A stretch of DNA of 33,603 nt, taken from the NCBI GenBank assembly GCA_007121375.1, contig SKLX01000036.1, positions 1 through 33,603 of the forward strand. Direction: 5' to 3'. This document shows positions 15,638 to 23,018 of this stretch, piece by piece. This DNA is from Bacillota bacterium. GTDB taxonomy: Bacteria; Bacillota; Dethiobacteria; SKNC01. A program made the translations under genes and the position numbers. Within the stretch, counting starts at the first letter, position 1. The number at the start of each line of letters is the position of its first letter. The notes beneath the pieces were generated by a model, which saw nothing but the letters and a program-made list of their open reading frames with translations, made no database searches and was not told the origin of the DNA.

Positions 15638-15890
15638 AGTGTTCTTCCCTTGGTTTAGCTTCATTAACCACTATTTCTCGACCTTCCAGGCCTATGCCGT
15701 TCATAGCCTGAATCATCTTTTCAGCTTCATCCTGGGGAACCTCTACAAATCCATATCCCTTAGACCTTCCTGTTCGATTGTCCGTTATAATTCTGCAACT
15801 TAATACTTCTCCATGTTCTGAAAAAGCAGACAAGAGATCATCTTCCCTTAAAGCCCAGGGGATATTCCCCACATATAGGGTTTTGTTCAT
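15636..15890 (-). CDS. Single-domain RRM RNA-binding protein
   Basis: 84 residues, almost exactly one RNA recognition motif. RNP2 is TLYVGNIPW (3-11), RNP1 is KGYGFVEV (44-51), with the aromatic residues that stack on RNA bases present. There is no glycine-rich tail. It resembles the Rbp proteins known from cyanobacteria and scattered Firmicutes, proposed as RNA chaperones or cold-response proteins; the role here is not known. ATG 15890 follows GAGAGGTGA. It lies between nadD and yqeK, genes usually adjacent, and has its own terminator, so it looks like an inserted single-gene unit. Confidence 0.9.
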   Translation of the reverse strand: MNKTLYVGNIPWALREDDLLSAFSEHGEVLSCRIITDNRTGRSKGYGFVEVPQDEAEKMIQAMNGIGLEGREIVVNEAKPREEH

Positions 15891-15944
15891 TACGTCACCT
15901 CTCTTTCCTGAACCTTCCTATATTATTGACTAAAAGGAATTTTT

Positions 15945-16577
15945 TTATACCTGACTGTAGAGCTTATTTTTCAATATATAATGTTCCACCCCGCTGGTGG
16001 TAAGATACTTGATAGTCTTTCCTTTCTTTACCCTTCTCCTGATGCAGGTAGAAGAAATGGCCATGCCTGGAATAGATAATATTAAAATTTTGGAAAAAAG
16101 CCGGTAATCCAGGGACTTCAGTTTTTCTTCCAGGTGATCCAGGGAAAAACCAGGGCGGGTTACAGCAATAAAATGGCACATATCCAGTAACCTATCATAA
16201 CCCTCCCAGGTGGTAATATCCAGTATGGCATCTGCCCCTGTAATAAAATATATTTTTTTATCGGGACCCAGGAGATTTCTAAAGTAGGCCACGGTATCAA
16301 CGGTGTAAGTATAACTTTCTGCCTCCAGTTCTACCCGGGAAACTTTAAAAATGGGGTTATTAATAGTAGCTATAATAGTCATCAGATAGCGATGCTCCTG
16401 GTGACTTAACTCTCCCTTTTCTTTATGGGGCGGGTATCCTGATGGGACAAATATAACCTCCTCCAATCCGTATCTTTCCCTGGCTTCCTCGGCTGCCAAC
16501 AGGTGCCCCAGATGAATAGGGTCAAAGGTTCCCCCCATAATGCCTATACTTTCACCTTCCACTTTCTTTTCCTTCAA
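15945..16577 (-). CDS. nadD: Nicotinate-nucleotide adenylyltransferase
   Basis: 210 residues. It makes deamido-NAD from nicotinate mononucleotide and ATP. The nucleotidyltransferase motif GGTFDPIHLGH lies at 15-25 and ISSTCIRRR near 170-178 (the ISST-x-IR motif). TGADAILDITTW marks the middle. The most upstream start is TTG 16577, preceded by GGGTGGTG; a GTG five codons later, after AAGGA, is an alternative. It follows obgE by 18 bases and is probably cotranscribed with it. Confidence 0.94.
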   Translation of the reverse strand: MKEKKVEGESIGIMGGTFDPIHLGHLLAAEEARERYGLEEVIFVPSGYPPHKEKGELSHQEHRYLMTIIATINNPIFKVSRVELEAESYTYTVDTVAYFRNLLGPDKKIYFITGADAILDITTWEGYDRLLDMCHFIAVTRPGFSLDHLEEKLKSLDYRLFSKILILSIPGMAISSTCIRRRVKKGKTIKYLTTSGVEHYILKNKLYSQV

Positions 16578-16595
16578 TTAAATTCACCACCCTTA

Positions 16596-17894
16596 TCAGT
16601 TAAAGGATTCCTCAGAGTAAGTGAACTCCATGGGGCCTATCCGTACCGTATCTCCCTCCTGAATACCTTTTTCTTTTAAGGCTTCCTCCACCTTTATCCT
16701 CTTAAAGAATCTTTGAAGCCTATCCACGGCTTCCTCATTGTCAAAATCCGTCATATGGACAAATTTTTCAATTCCTTTTCCCTTAACTTCATAAACCTCT
16801 CCATCAAATATTATCTCCAGCTCCTCTTTTTCCGGGGCTTTATAAACTTTAACTTCTTCTTTTGGAGGCTTTTCTTCTTCCTTTACCTTTTCTTCCTCCT
16901 CAATTCTATCCAGGGATTGAGATATATAGTAAATAAGCTCCTGGATACCTTCCCCCGTCAGGGCCGATATGCCGAAAACCGGGCATTTTTTCTCCAGCTC
17001 ATCTATTATTATCTGAAAATTCTCTTTACCCTGGGGAAGGTCTATTTTATTGGCTGCAATTATTTGGGGCTTATCCTTAAGTTTTTCGCTGTATTGAAGG
17101 AGTTCTTCCTGGAGGGAATTAAAATCAGCTAAAGGATCTCTGCCTTCCGTTTCTGCGGCATCCAGGATAAAAAGTAGGACCCGGGTTCTTTCAATATGGC
17201 GCAAAAATTGAAGGCCCAGGCCCACTCCCTGGTGGGCTCCCTCAATTATCCCGGGGATATCCGCTACTACAAAACTCTTTCCCGGGGCAACCTGAACCTG
17301 GCCCAGGTTAGGAGTCAGGGTAGTAAAGGGATAAGAAGCAATTTTAGGTTTGGCAGCAGATATCCTGGATAAGAAGGTGGACTTTCCCGAATTGGGGTAG
17401 CCCACTAGGCCCACATCAGCCAGGAGCTTTAACTCTAAAACCACCTGTCTTTCCTCCCCCGGCTCTCCCTTTTCCGCTAACCTGGGGGCCTTGCGGGTAG
17501 GAGAAACAAAGCGGGCATTTCCCCGGCCTCCCCTTCCTCCCCTGGCAATAACTGCCCCTTCTCCAGGCTCCGTAAGGTCGGCAATCACTTCTTCTGTTTC
17601 CCCATCATAAACCACTGTACCGGGAGGTACTTTTACTACCAGATCGGGAGCCCCCTTGCCATGGCGTTTTTTCCCTTTGCCATGCTGTCCCCTTTCCCCT
17701 TTAAAATGCTGCCTGTACTTAAAATCCAGCAGGGTTCTCAGACCCCCGTCTACTTCAAAAATCACATCTCCTCCCCTTCCACCATCCCCGCCATCGGGTC
17801 CTCCGTGGGAGACATATTTTTCCCTCAGGAAGGATACGGCCCCGTTGCCTCCGTCACCTCCCTTTACATACACCTTTGCCCTGTCCACAAACAT
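16596..17894 (-). CDS. obgE: GTPase Obg/CgtA
   Basis: 432 residues, with all three domains. The glycine-rich Obg fold is at about 1-158 (GGDGGNGAVSF, GGPDGGDGG). The GTPase domain has G1 GYPNSGKS at 165-172, the switch II region DIPGIIEGA at 212-220 and NKID near 281. After an acidic linker (about 332-355) comes the OCT domain (VYEVKGKGIEKFVHMTDFDN). It acts in 50S subunit assembly and, in Bacillus, in stress and sporulation signalling. spo0B, which sits between rpmA and obg in Bacillus, is absent. AGGTGG precedes ATG 17894; a terminator upstream separates it from rpmA. Confidence 0.96.
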   Translation of the reverse strand: MFVDRAKVYVKGGDGGNGAVSFLREKYVSHGGPDGGDGGRGGDVIFEVDGGLRTLLDFKYRQHFKGERGQHGKGKKRHGKGAPDLVVKVPPGTVVYDGETEEVIADLTEPGEGAVIARGGRGGRGNARFVSPTRKAPRLAEKGEPGEERQVVLELKLLADVGLVGYPNSGKSTFLSRISAAKPKIASYPFTTLTPNLGQVQVAPGKSFVVADIPGIIEGAHQGVGLGLQFLRHIERTRVLLFILDAAETEGRDPLADFNSLQEELLQYSEKLKDKPQIIAANKIDLPQGKENFQIIIDELEKKCPVFGISALTGEGIQELIYYISQSLDRIEEEEKVKEEEKPPKEEVKVYKAPEKEELEIIFDGEVYEVKGKGIEKFVHMTDFDNEEAVDRLQRFFKRIKVEEALKEKGIQEGDTVRIGPMEFTYSEESFN

Positions 17895-17992
17895 TTACAA
17901 CCACCTGGCCCTTATCATATATTATTACATTCTCTATTTATGCCCGTAATTAGGAATTTCTATAGGATATTTGTTAATTCCTCTTCCAGGTA

Positions 17993-18023
17993 CAAAAAAA
18001 ATCCAGCACTCTCAGGTACTGGA
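17993..18023 (-). terminator. Terminator after rpmA
   Basis: Minus strand: 8-bp stem TCCAGTAC/GTGCTGGA (one wobble) with a 6-base loop, followed by eight T. It ends the rplU-prp-rpmA transcript. Confidence 0.9.
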
Positions 18024-18028
18024 CCAAT

Positions 18029-18322
18029 TTAGCCTACTATGGTAGCTTCTGCAGGCATAACATTAACCGCTTTTTTAGACCTGCCGTTCCTGGTAAAGGT
18101 TACGAAGCCATCAACCTTGGCAAAAAGGGTGTCATCTTTACCCATCCCTACATTTTGTCCCGGATGGAACCTTGTTCCCCTCTGCCGGACGATAATGCTT
18201 CCTGCAGAAACCTTCTGCCCGTCCTGTCTTTTTACACCTAATCTTTTAGCATTACTGTCTCGACCGTTTCGGGAACTACCTACTCCTTTTTTATGAGCAA
18301 AAAGTTGAAGATCAATTCTCAT
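18029..18322 (-). CDS. rpmA: 50S ribosomal protein L27 with cleavable N-terminal extension
   Basis: 97 residues. L27 reaches the peptidyl transferase centre. It has the Firmicute prepeptide MRIDLQLFA followed by HKKGVGSSRNGRDS. Prp cleaves after the FA pair, and the protease gene is immediately upstream, overlapping by 11 bases. Start taken at ATG 18322, eight bases after GGAGG; an in-frame GTG nine bases earlier overlaps the binding site and is unlikely. Confidence 0.96.
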   Translation of the reverse strand: MRIDLQLFAHKKGVGSSRNGRDSNAKRLGVKRQDGQKVSAGSIIVRQRGTRFHPGQNVGMGKDDTLFAKVDGFVTFTRNGRSKKAVNVMPAEATIVG

Positions 18323-18662
18323 GGATTTCACCTCCGTTACAGGTTTCTACCTTAATATAATCGGGATATTCCTTTTTAATTTCCTCCAGGCCTGTCACCA
18401 TTACCTCCAGGATCAGGTCTACTTTTTCCTGCACCGGTTCCAGTAAATCTGGAGGAAGGCTGCATTCCAGTAGACCTTCCTTTACATTTAAGACTGGCTT
18501 AACCTGGAGCACCTTTTTCATTCCTATTACAACCGTATGGGTAACAGCAGAAACTGCTGCACAAACTATATCCTGGCCATGGGGAGCAAATCGGGCGTGG
18601 CCCCATACTTTAAAGGAATGCACCCTTCCCCTTTGGTCCCGGTTTATTCTAACCCTCACCAT
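18312..18662 (-). CDS. prp: Ribosomal-processing cysteine protease Prp
   Basis: 116 residues (YsxB family). It cleaves the N-terminal extension of L27, an essential maturation step in Firmicutes. The catalytic pair is at the same positions as in the Staphylococcus aureus enzyme: H22 in VWGHARFA and C34 in DIVCAAVSA. It lies between rplU (2-base gap) and rpmA (11-base overlap), the canonical order. ATG start. Confidence 0.95.
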   Translation of the reverse strand: MVRVRINRDQRGRVHSFKVWGHARFAPHGQDIVCAAVSAVTHTVVIGMKKVLQVKPVLNVKEGLLECSLPPDLLEPVQEKVDLILEVMVTGLEEIKKEYPDYIKVETCNGGEIHEN

Positions 18663-18664
18663 GG

Positions 18665-18976
18665 TTAGCTTTCTATACGCTCAATTTTAACTTCTGTAAA
18701 GGGTTGACGGTGTCCTTTTTTTCGGCGGTAGTTCTTTTTGGGCTTGTATTTGTAGACAATTATCTTTTTATCTTTATTCTGTCTTAAAACCCTTCCTACC
18801 GCTTTAGCCCCTTCCACCAGGGGGGTTCCCGCTTTAAAGTCATCATCAGCGCCTACAGCCAGGACCTGGTCAAAGACAACTTCTTCACCAGGTTGTGCCT
18901 CCAGCTTTTCCACCCGGATGTTTTTACCTTCTTCTACCCTGTACTGCTTGCCACCAGTTTTTATTAATGCATACAT
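18665..18976 (-). CDS. rplU: 50S ribosomal protein L21
   Basis: 103 residues, normal for L21; begins MYALIKTGGKQYRVEEG and ends with the basic KKNYRRKKGHRQPFTEVKI region. ATG 18976 follows AGGAGGATGATGAG. An in-frame start 63 bases upstream lies in the structured leader and is not used. It is the first gene of rplU-prp-rpmA, with a strong promoter and a leader of about 100 bases. Confidence 0.96.
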   Translation of the reverse strand: MYALIKTGGKQYRVEEGKNIRVEKLEAQPGEEVVFDQVLAVGADDDFKAGTPLVEGAKAVGRVLRQNKDKKIIVYKYKPKKNYRRKKGHRQPFTEVKIERIES

Positions 18977-19076
18977 TATCTCATCATCCTCCTGTATCTC
19001 GCCAAGAGAGGTACCCTTAATAAGGGTTTTAAACCCCATTTGTGCGGTTTGGTCAGCAATTTATTACTAACCAGGC
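18977..19076 (-). ncRNA. rplU 5' leader (L21 leader-like)
   Basis: About 100 transcribed bases between the rplU promoter and the L21 start. Several small hairpins can form: GGTTAG/CTGACC, GGGTTT/AAACCC, CCCTTA/TAAGGG, and CCTCTC...GAGATACAGGAGG near the ribosome binding site. Structured leaders ahead of rplU are widespread in Firmicutes (Rfam L21_leader) and are thought to mediate autoregulation. Fold and family call are by eye. Confidence 0.6.
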
Positions 19077-19082
19077 TAATCA

Positions 19083-19111
19083 ATTTTAGCACAGGCGCCC
19101 GTCCTTGTCAA
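19083..19111 (-). promoter_or_regulatory. rplU promoter
   Basis: -35 TTGACA (19106-19111), a 17-base spacer, and -10 TAAAAT (19083-19088). A near-consensus sigma-A promoter. Confidence 0.88.
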
Positions 19112-19136
19112 GAAGGCTGAAAGCGCCCCTGAAGGC

Positions 19137-19166
19137 TGAAAACGCCTCATTTTAGAGGCGTTTCAG
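19137..19166 (-). terminator. Stem-loop after rplL
   Basis: A 9-bp stem AAACGCCTC/GAGGCGTTT extended by CTGA/CAG with a bulge, 21 bases after the rplL stop. The T-run on the minus strand is only four bases, so termination may be partial. A near-repeat of the arm (GCGCTTTCAGCCTTC) follows. Confidence 0.55.
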
Positions 19167-19184
19167 TTCCTTTTTATTAAAGCC

Positions 19185-19559
19185 CTACTTAAGCTCGATG
19201 CTGCCTCCGGCTTCTTCCAGCTTATTTTTCAGTTCTTCCCCTTCTTCCTTGCTCACCTTTTCCTTAACGGGCTTGGGTGCTTCATCCACCAGGGCTTTTG
19301 CTTCTTTCAATCCCAGGCCGGTGATTTCCCTTACCACTTTGATTACCTGGATCTTCTTGTCTCCAGCGCCTGTCAGCACTACATCAAATTCAGTCTGTTC
19401 TTCCTCCTCTTCAGCTGCTTCTCCTGCAGGGGCCGCTGCGGTGGCAACGGGCGCCGCTGCAGAAACACCAAACTCTTCCTCAAAAGCTTTTACCAGCTCT
19501 GACAGTTCCATAACGGTCATTCCCTTTATAACTTCCAATACTTCTTCTACTTTAGACAT
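19185..19559 (-). CDS. rplL: 50S ribosomal protein L7/L12
   Basis: 124 residues: N-terminal dimerisation and L10-binding helix region (about 1-34), Ala/Glu-rich flexible hinge (about 35-56), and C-terminal factor-binding domain (EFDVVLTGAGDKKIQVIKVVREITGLGLKEAK). It forms the ribosomal stalk that recruits translation GTPases. AGGAGG precedes ATG 19559. It is coexpressed with rplJ, 38 bases upstream. In most bacteria rpoB follows; here the next gene is rplU. Confidence 0.97.
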   Translation of the reverse strand: MSKVEEVLEVIKGMTVMELSELVKAFEEEFGVSAAAPVATAAAPAGEAAEEEEEQTEFDVVLTGAGDKKIQVIKVVREITGLGLKEAKALVDEAPKPVKEKVSKEEGEELKNKLEEAGGSIELK

Positions 19560-19597
19560 ATTTATACCTCCTGTTTTTTAATATAATGGTTAATTCT

Positions 19598-20122
19598 TTA
19601 AGCTCCTTGCTTTTGATCACATATGGCCTGGAGAGCGTATACTGTCTTTGACAGTAATCCCTGCATAGCATAAGCCATACCGTAAACGGGTGCCTGCATG
19701 CCTCCCACTACTTTACCCAGGAGAACCTCCCTGGGTGGAAGCTCTGCAATTTCCTTAATATCGGAAAGCTCAATAAGGTTACCCAGGAGCAAGCCGCATT
19801 TTATTTTCAGCTTGTCATTTTCTTTAGCAAAGGTAGAAAGAACCTTGGCAGGGGCTACAGGATCATCTTCACTGAAAGCAATAGCTGTAGGTCCTTCCAA
19901 ATAAGTATTCAACTCATCGTAACCCGCCTGGGAGGCAGCTATCCGGGTAAGGGTATTTTTTACTACCTTGAAATCTATGCCCTCTTCCGATAATCGTTTG
20001 CGGAGATCACTTATTTCAGATACGTTTAACCCCCGGTAATCAGCCAATATAAAGGCCCGGCTTCCTTCCATTTTTTCCTTTAATTCCCCTACCGTCCTTT
20101 TCTTATCTTCTCTAACGCCCAA
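19598..20122 (-). CDS. rplJ: 50S ribosomal protein L10
   Basis: 174 residues from TTG 20122, behind GGGGAGGTGA; the frame stays open upstream but that part is the regulatory leader. It shows the L10 pattern REDKKRTVGELKEKMEGS at the N-terminus, ADYRGLNVSEI, FKVVKNTLTRIA, and the C-terminal helix that carries L7/L12 dimers. It forms the stalk base. Expression is probably controlled by the L10 leader immediately upstream. Confidence 0.96.
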   Translation of the reverse strand: MGVREDKKRTVGELKEKMEGSRAFILADYRGLNVSEISDLRKRLSEEGIDFKVVKNTLTRIAASQAGYDELNTYLEGPTAIAFSEDDPVAPAKVLSTFAKENDKLKIKCGLLLGNLIELSDIKEIAELPPREVLLGKVVGGMQAPVYGMAYAMQGLLSKTVYALQAICDQKQGA

Positions 20123-20275
20123 TTTTTCACCTCCCCTGATTTTAAAATACAAAAAATATAAAAACCTCCGCAGACACACGGAGGTTCTTCCCAAACACAA
20201 AGAGTATACCTTTCCTCCGACCTCGGCAGGCATAATTAAGCCCCAGGGGCACCTGCTGTCTACAGCCAAGATTTT
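20123..20275 (-). ncRNA. L10 (rplJL) leader with transcription attenuator
   Basis: Leader of about 150 bases downstream of a -10 TATAAT at 20281-20286 (the -35 is unclear). It contains GCTGT/ACAGC and CAGG/CCTG helices like the L10-binding region of Firmicute leaders. An intrinsic terminator CCTCCG-N8-CGGAGG plus T-run lies at 20150-20186. A second CGGAGG at 20214-20219 can pair with the same CCTCCG, forming an antiterminator. In Bacillus subtilis L10(L12)4 binding favours termination; the same logic is readable here. Confidence 0.85.
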
Positions 20276-20319
20276 ATTCAATTATAAAGTATGAAAAAGG
20301 TAAAACTGCCGGGATATCT

Positions 20320-21024
20320 TTACTTACCCATGGAGGCAGCCTTTTGGGGACTAACTTTAATCCCTGGTCCCATGGTAGAGGAAACAGCGACACTTTTAAT
20401 ATACTGTCCCTTGGCTCCAGGTGGCTTGGCCTTGATCAAGGTATCTATCAGGGTATAAAAATTTTCTACCAGCTTTTCCTTTTCAAAGGATACCTTACCA
20501 ATGGGAACGTGTATAATACCCGTTTTATCGGTACGGTATTCTACCTTACCCGCCTTAATTTCCTGAACCGCCTTTTCAATTTCAAAGGTAACGGTTCCTG
20601 TCTTGGGGTTAGGCATCATACCCTTGGGTCCCAGGATCTTTCCCAGCTTACCCACAATGGACATGGTGTCGGGAGTAGCTACTGCCACATCAAAGTCCAG
20701 CCAGCCCTCCTGGATTTTTGCTACCAGGTCCTCGGCTCCCACATAATCTGCTCCAGCTTCTTCTGCCTCCTTGGCTTTTTCTCCCTTAGCAAAAACCAGG
20801 ACTCTTACTTCTTTACCTGTTCCATGGGGCATAACAACGGCCCCTCGCACTTGCTGGTCAGCGTGTTTAGGATTAACCCCCAGCTTTACTGCTACTTCTA
20901 CGGTCTCGTCAAATTTAGCATTTGATATTTCCTTTACCAGTTCTAAAGCTTCTTCAGGATCATATAGTCTTTCCCTGTCCACTTTTTCCCTTGCTTCTGC
21001 ATATTTTTTCGCTACTTTTGCCAT
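20320..21024 (-). CDS. rplA: 50S ribosomal protein L1
   Basis: 234 residues, full length. N-terminal MAKVAKKYAEAREKVDRE; signatures VVMPHGTGK, GKILGPKGMMPNPKTGTV and the C-terminal SSTMGPGIKV. L1 forms the mobile stalk that helps release deacylated tRNA. AAGGAGG precedes the ATG. It lies 46 bases after rplK and is cotranscribed with it. Confidence 0.97.
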   Translation of the reverse strand: MAKVAKKYAEAREKVDRERLYDPEEALELVKEISNAKFDETVEVAVKLGVNPKHADQQVRGAVVMPHGTGKEVRVLVFAKGEKAKEAEEAGADYVGAEDLVAKIQEGWLDFDVAVATPDTMSIVGKLGKILGPKGMMPNPKTGTVTFEIEKAVQEIKAGKVEYRTDKTGIIHVPIGKVSFEKEKLVENFYTLIDTLIKAKPPGAKGQYIKSVAVSSTMGPGIKVSPQKAASMGK

Positions 21025-21070
21025 TCTTAAACCTCCTTGTGGTATTAGCGAGCATTAGCTCTCCCAACGG

Positions 21071-21496
21071 TTATCCTTCAACAACTATGCCCATGCTTCT
21101 AGCTGTACCTTCGATAATTCTCATGGCTGCTTCCAGGTCATTGGCATTCAGGTCCTTCATTTTTAGCTCGGCAATTTCTTTTACTTTATCCCTGGCCACT
21201 TTAGCAACCTTAACTTTATTAGGCTCTCCTGAAGCCGTTTCAATGCCGGCAGCCTTTTTCAATAGTACCGCAGCAGGAGGAGTTTTGGTTATAAAAGTAA
21301 AGGAACGGTCTTCAAAAACTGTTATCTCTACAGGTATAATTAAACCTTCCTTCTCGGAGGTTCTTTCATTAAACTCCTTGCAAAAAGCCATAATATTAAC
21401 TCCATGCTGACCCAGGGCCGGACCAACAGGAGGGGCAGGAGTAGCTTTACCGCCTGGAATCTGTAATTTTATTACGGTCATAATTTTTCTGGCCAT
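21071..21496 (-). CDS. rplK: 50S ribosomal protein L11
   Basis: 141 residues, beginning MARKIMTVIKLQIPGG like other L11 proteins, with PAPPVGPALGQHGVNIM (about 22-38) and the C-terminal 23S rRNA-binding domain. It forms the GTPase-associated centre and is the target of thiopeptides and the RelA response. ATG 21505, three codons upstream, is closer to the AGGAGG (four bases) than ATG 21496 (13 bases); homology favours 21496, spacing is ambiguous. It follows nusG closely. Confidence 0.95.
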   Translation of the reverse strand: MARKIMTVIKLQIPGGKATPAPPVGPALGQHGVNIMAFCKEFNERTSEKEGLIIPVEITVFEDRSFTFITKTPPAAVLLKKAAGIETASGEPNKVKVAKVARDKVKEIAELKMKDLNANDLEAAMRIIEGTARSMGIVVEG

Positions 21497-21514
21497 TTTT
21501 AGCATTCCACCTCC

Positions 21515-22054
21515 TTACATTTTTTCAACCTGGTCAAACTCTAATTCAACAGGAGTTTCCCGGCCAAACATGGAAACAAAAACCTTTAATTTTTGTTTTT
21601 CTATTAACACTTCCTGGATGACCCCTATAAAATTAGCAAAAGGACCTTCCAGCACCCTTACCTGCTCGCCTGATTCAAACCGGGCCCGGGACCTGGCCTC
21701 AGCAACTCCCATTTGCTTGAGTATATGCTGAACCTCCTCCTGGCTCAAGGGAACAGGCTTGGAGCCTGGTCCAACAAATCCAGTTACCCCAGGTGTGTTT
21801 CGCACCACGTACCATGAATCATCTTCCATGACCATTTCCACCAGGACATACCCAGGAAATACTTTTTTCATGGCTGTTTTCTTCTTACCGTTTTTAATTT
21901 CAACTTCCTTTTCCATGGGTACCAAGACTCTAAAAATCTTGTCCTGCATTTCCATGGATTCTACTCTTTTTTCAAGGTTAGTCTTAACCTTGTTCTCGTA
22001 TCCGGCATAAGTATGAACTACATACCATTGTTTGCTCATAACTGTTAAGGACAA
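21515..22054 (-). CDS. nusG: Transcription termination/antitermination protein NusG
   Basis: 179 residues with NGN domain (WYVVHTYAGYENKVKTNLEKR; VFPGYVLVEM; VRNTPGVTGFVG) and a C-terminal KOW domain (GEQVRVLEGPFANFIGVI). It binds RNA polymerase and couples or pauses transcription. Two starts are possible. ATG 22039 matches most homologues but has no ribosome binding site; TTG 22054 lies five codons upstream behind AAGGG. I kept the longer form. Confidence 0.95.
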   Translation of the reverse strand: MSLTVMSKQWYVVHTYAGYENKVKTNLEKRVESMEMQDKIFRVLVPMEKEVEIKNGKKKTAMKKVFPGYVLVEMVMEDDSWYVVRNTPGVTGFVGPGSKPVPLSQEEVQHILKQMGVAEARSRARFESGEQVRVLEGPFANFIGVIQEVLIEKQKLKVFVSMFGRETPVELEFDQVEKM

Positions 22055-22075
22055 TTTTGCCCTTCCCTCCCTAAA

Positions 22076-22294
22076 TTACCCAATAATAAGACGAAGCAGC
22101 ATACCAAAACCTGTATCCAGAAACCAAAAAAATATACCCACGGAGAAGATGGAAACCAGGACTATGCCCGTAAAAACTGACATTTCTTTACGATTTGGCC
22201 AGTGAACCTTTTTCATTTCCACCTTAACATCCTTCAGGTGCTTGTTTATTTTCTTTACGCCCTTTACGTTGCTTTTACTGTTAACGGCACCCAT
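22076..22294 (-). CDS. secE: Protein translocase subunit SecE
   Basis: 72 residues with a basic N-terminus, the conserved amphipathic segment VKVEMKKVHWPNRKEM (about 22-38), and one membrane helix (about 41-61). It is an essential part of the SecYEG channel. ATG 22294 follows AAGGAGTGA with good spacing; an in-frame start 33 bases upstream is less likely. It lies between rpmG and nusG, the standard order. Confidence 0.95.
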   Translation of the reverse strand: MGAVNSKSNVKGVKKINKHLKDVKVEMKKVHWPNRKEMSVFTGIVLVSIFSVGIFFWFLDTGFGMLLRLIIG

Positions 22295-22351
22295 GCTTTC
22301 ACTCCTTACAATAACTAACAACCTCACAAAAACTCACGAAAAATAAACCCT

Positions 22352-22501
22352 TTACCTGGTTTCCCGGTGCAGGGTATGGCTGTTACAGAATTTGCAGTAC
22401 TTTTTAATTTCCATACGGTCCGGATTGTTCTTCTTATTCTTAGTAGTTGTATAATTTCTCCGTTTACATTCAGTGCAGGCCAGTGTTGCTCTAACCCTCA
22501 A
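22352..22501 (-). CDS. rpmG: 50S ribosomal protein L33
   Basis: 49 residues. Reads MRVRATLACTECKRRNYTTT and ends HTLHRETR. Four cysteines in two CxxC pairs (C9/C12 and C36/C39) make it the zinc-binding (C+) form. Start is TTG 22501, immediately after an in-frame stop, with GGGGGTG nine bases upstream. It is the first gene of rpmG-secE-nusG and about 70 bases downstream of a clear promoter. Confidence 0.95.
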   Translation of the reverse strand: MRVRATLACTECKRRNYTTTKNKKNNPDRMEIKKYCKFCNSHTLHRETR

Positions 22502-22576
22502 CTATCGTACACCCCCTGGTAATAAACATTACTGCATACATATTTTATATCCTTCTTAAAGTTAATCACTCCTTAG

Positions 22577-22605
22577 AATCTACCACAATTTATAGTTAAT
22601 GTCAA
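22577..22605 (-). promoter_or_regulatory. Promoter of rpmG-secE-nusG
   Basis: -35 TTGACA (22600-22605), a 17-base spacer, and -10 TAGATT (22577-22582). Confidence 0.82.
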
Positions 22606-22672
22606 CATTATCTGTTCATAAGCCTTATCCATATCCATAAGCCCTGCCATAACCAGTATTATACTATATTTG

Positions 22673-22707
22673 CCTGGAAAATATACGGTATTTCCTGGAA
22701 AATATAC
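22673..22707. repeat. Short tandem repeat between tRNA cluster and rpmG
   Basis: The 14-mer CCTGGAAAATATAC occurs at 22673-22686 and again at 22694-22707 (period 21). Function unknown. Confidence 0.8.
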
Positions 22708-22713
22708 AGGTTA

Positions 22714-22747
22714 ATATAAAAAAGACCTGGATTATCCTTCAGGTCTT
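22714..22747 (-). terminator. Terminator of the tRNA operon
   Basis: Minus strand: 8-bp perfect stem AAGACCTG/CAGGTCTT with a 10-base loop, followed by TTTT. It lies 14 bases past the tRNA-Met gene. Confidence 0.9.
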
Positions 22748-22760
22748 AAAGTTCTTTAAA

Positions 22761-22837
22761 TGGTGGCGGCGCAGGGACTCGAACCCCGGGCACTGCGGGT
22801 ATGAACCGCATGCTCTAACCACCTGAGCTACGCCGCC
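22761..22837 (-). tRNA. tRNA-Met (CAT), elongator
   Basis: 77 bases including encoded CCA. Full cloverleaf: 7-bp acceptor GGCGGCG/CGCCGCC, anticodon loop TTCATAC, and TTCGAGT T-loop. The paired first base distinguishes it from the initiator gene two positions upstream; the body resembles Firmicute elongator Met rather than tRNA-Ile2. Confidence 0.96.
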
Positions 22838-22838
22838 G

Positions 22839-22915
22839 TGGAGCTCACGACCGGACTCGAACCGGTGGCCTTATCCTTACCAAGGATACGCTCTGACCTC
22901 CTGAGCTACGTGAGC
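22839..22915 (-). tRNA. tRNA-Thr (GGT)
   Basis: 77 bases including CCA. Acceptor GCTCACG/CGTGAGC, discriminator T, anticodon loop TTGGTAA. Last but one of the six-gene tRNA cluster, one base from tRNA-Met. Confidence 0.96.
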
Positions 22916-22920
22916 ATGTT

Positions 22921-22999
<79 letters not shown>

Positions 23000-23018
23000 C
23001 TGTCTTGTAGCTTTATTC

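Noticed and set aside
20344..20925. A 193-codon plus-strand frame opposite rplA
   Set aside because: Antisense shadow of a highly conserved ribosomal protein gene; no ribosome binding site and a meaningless composition.
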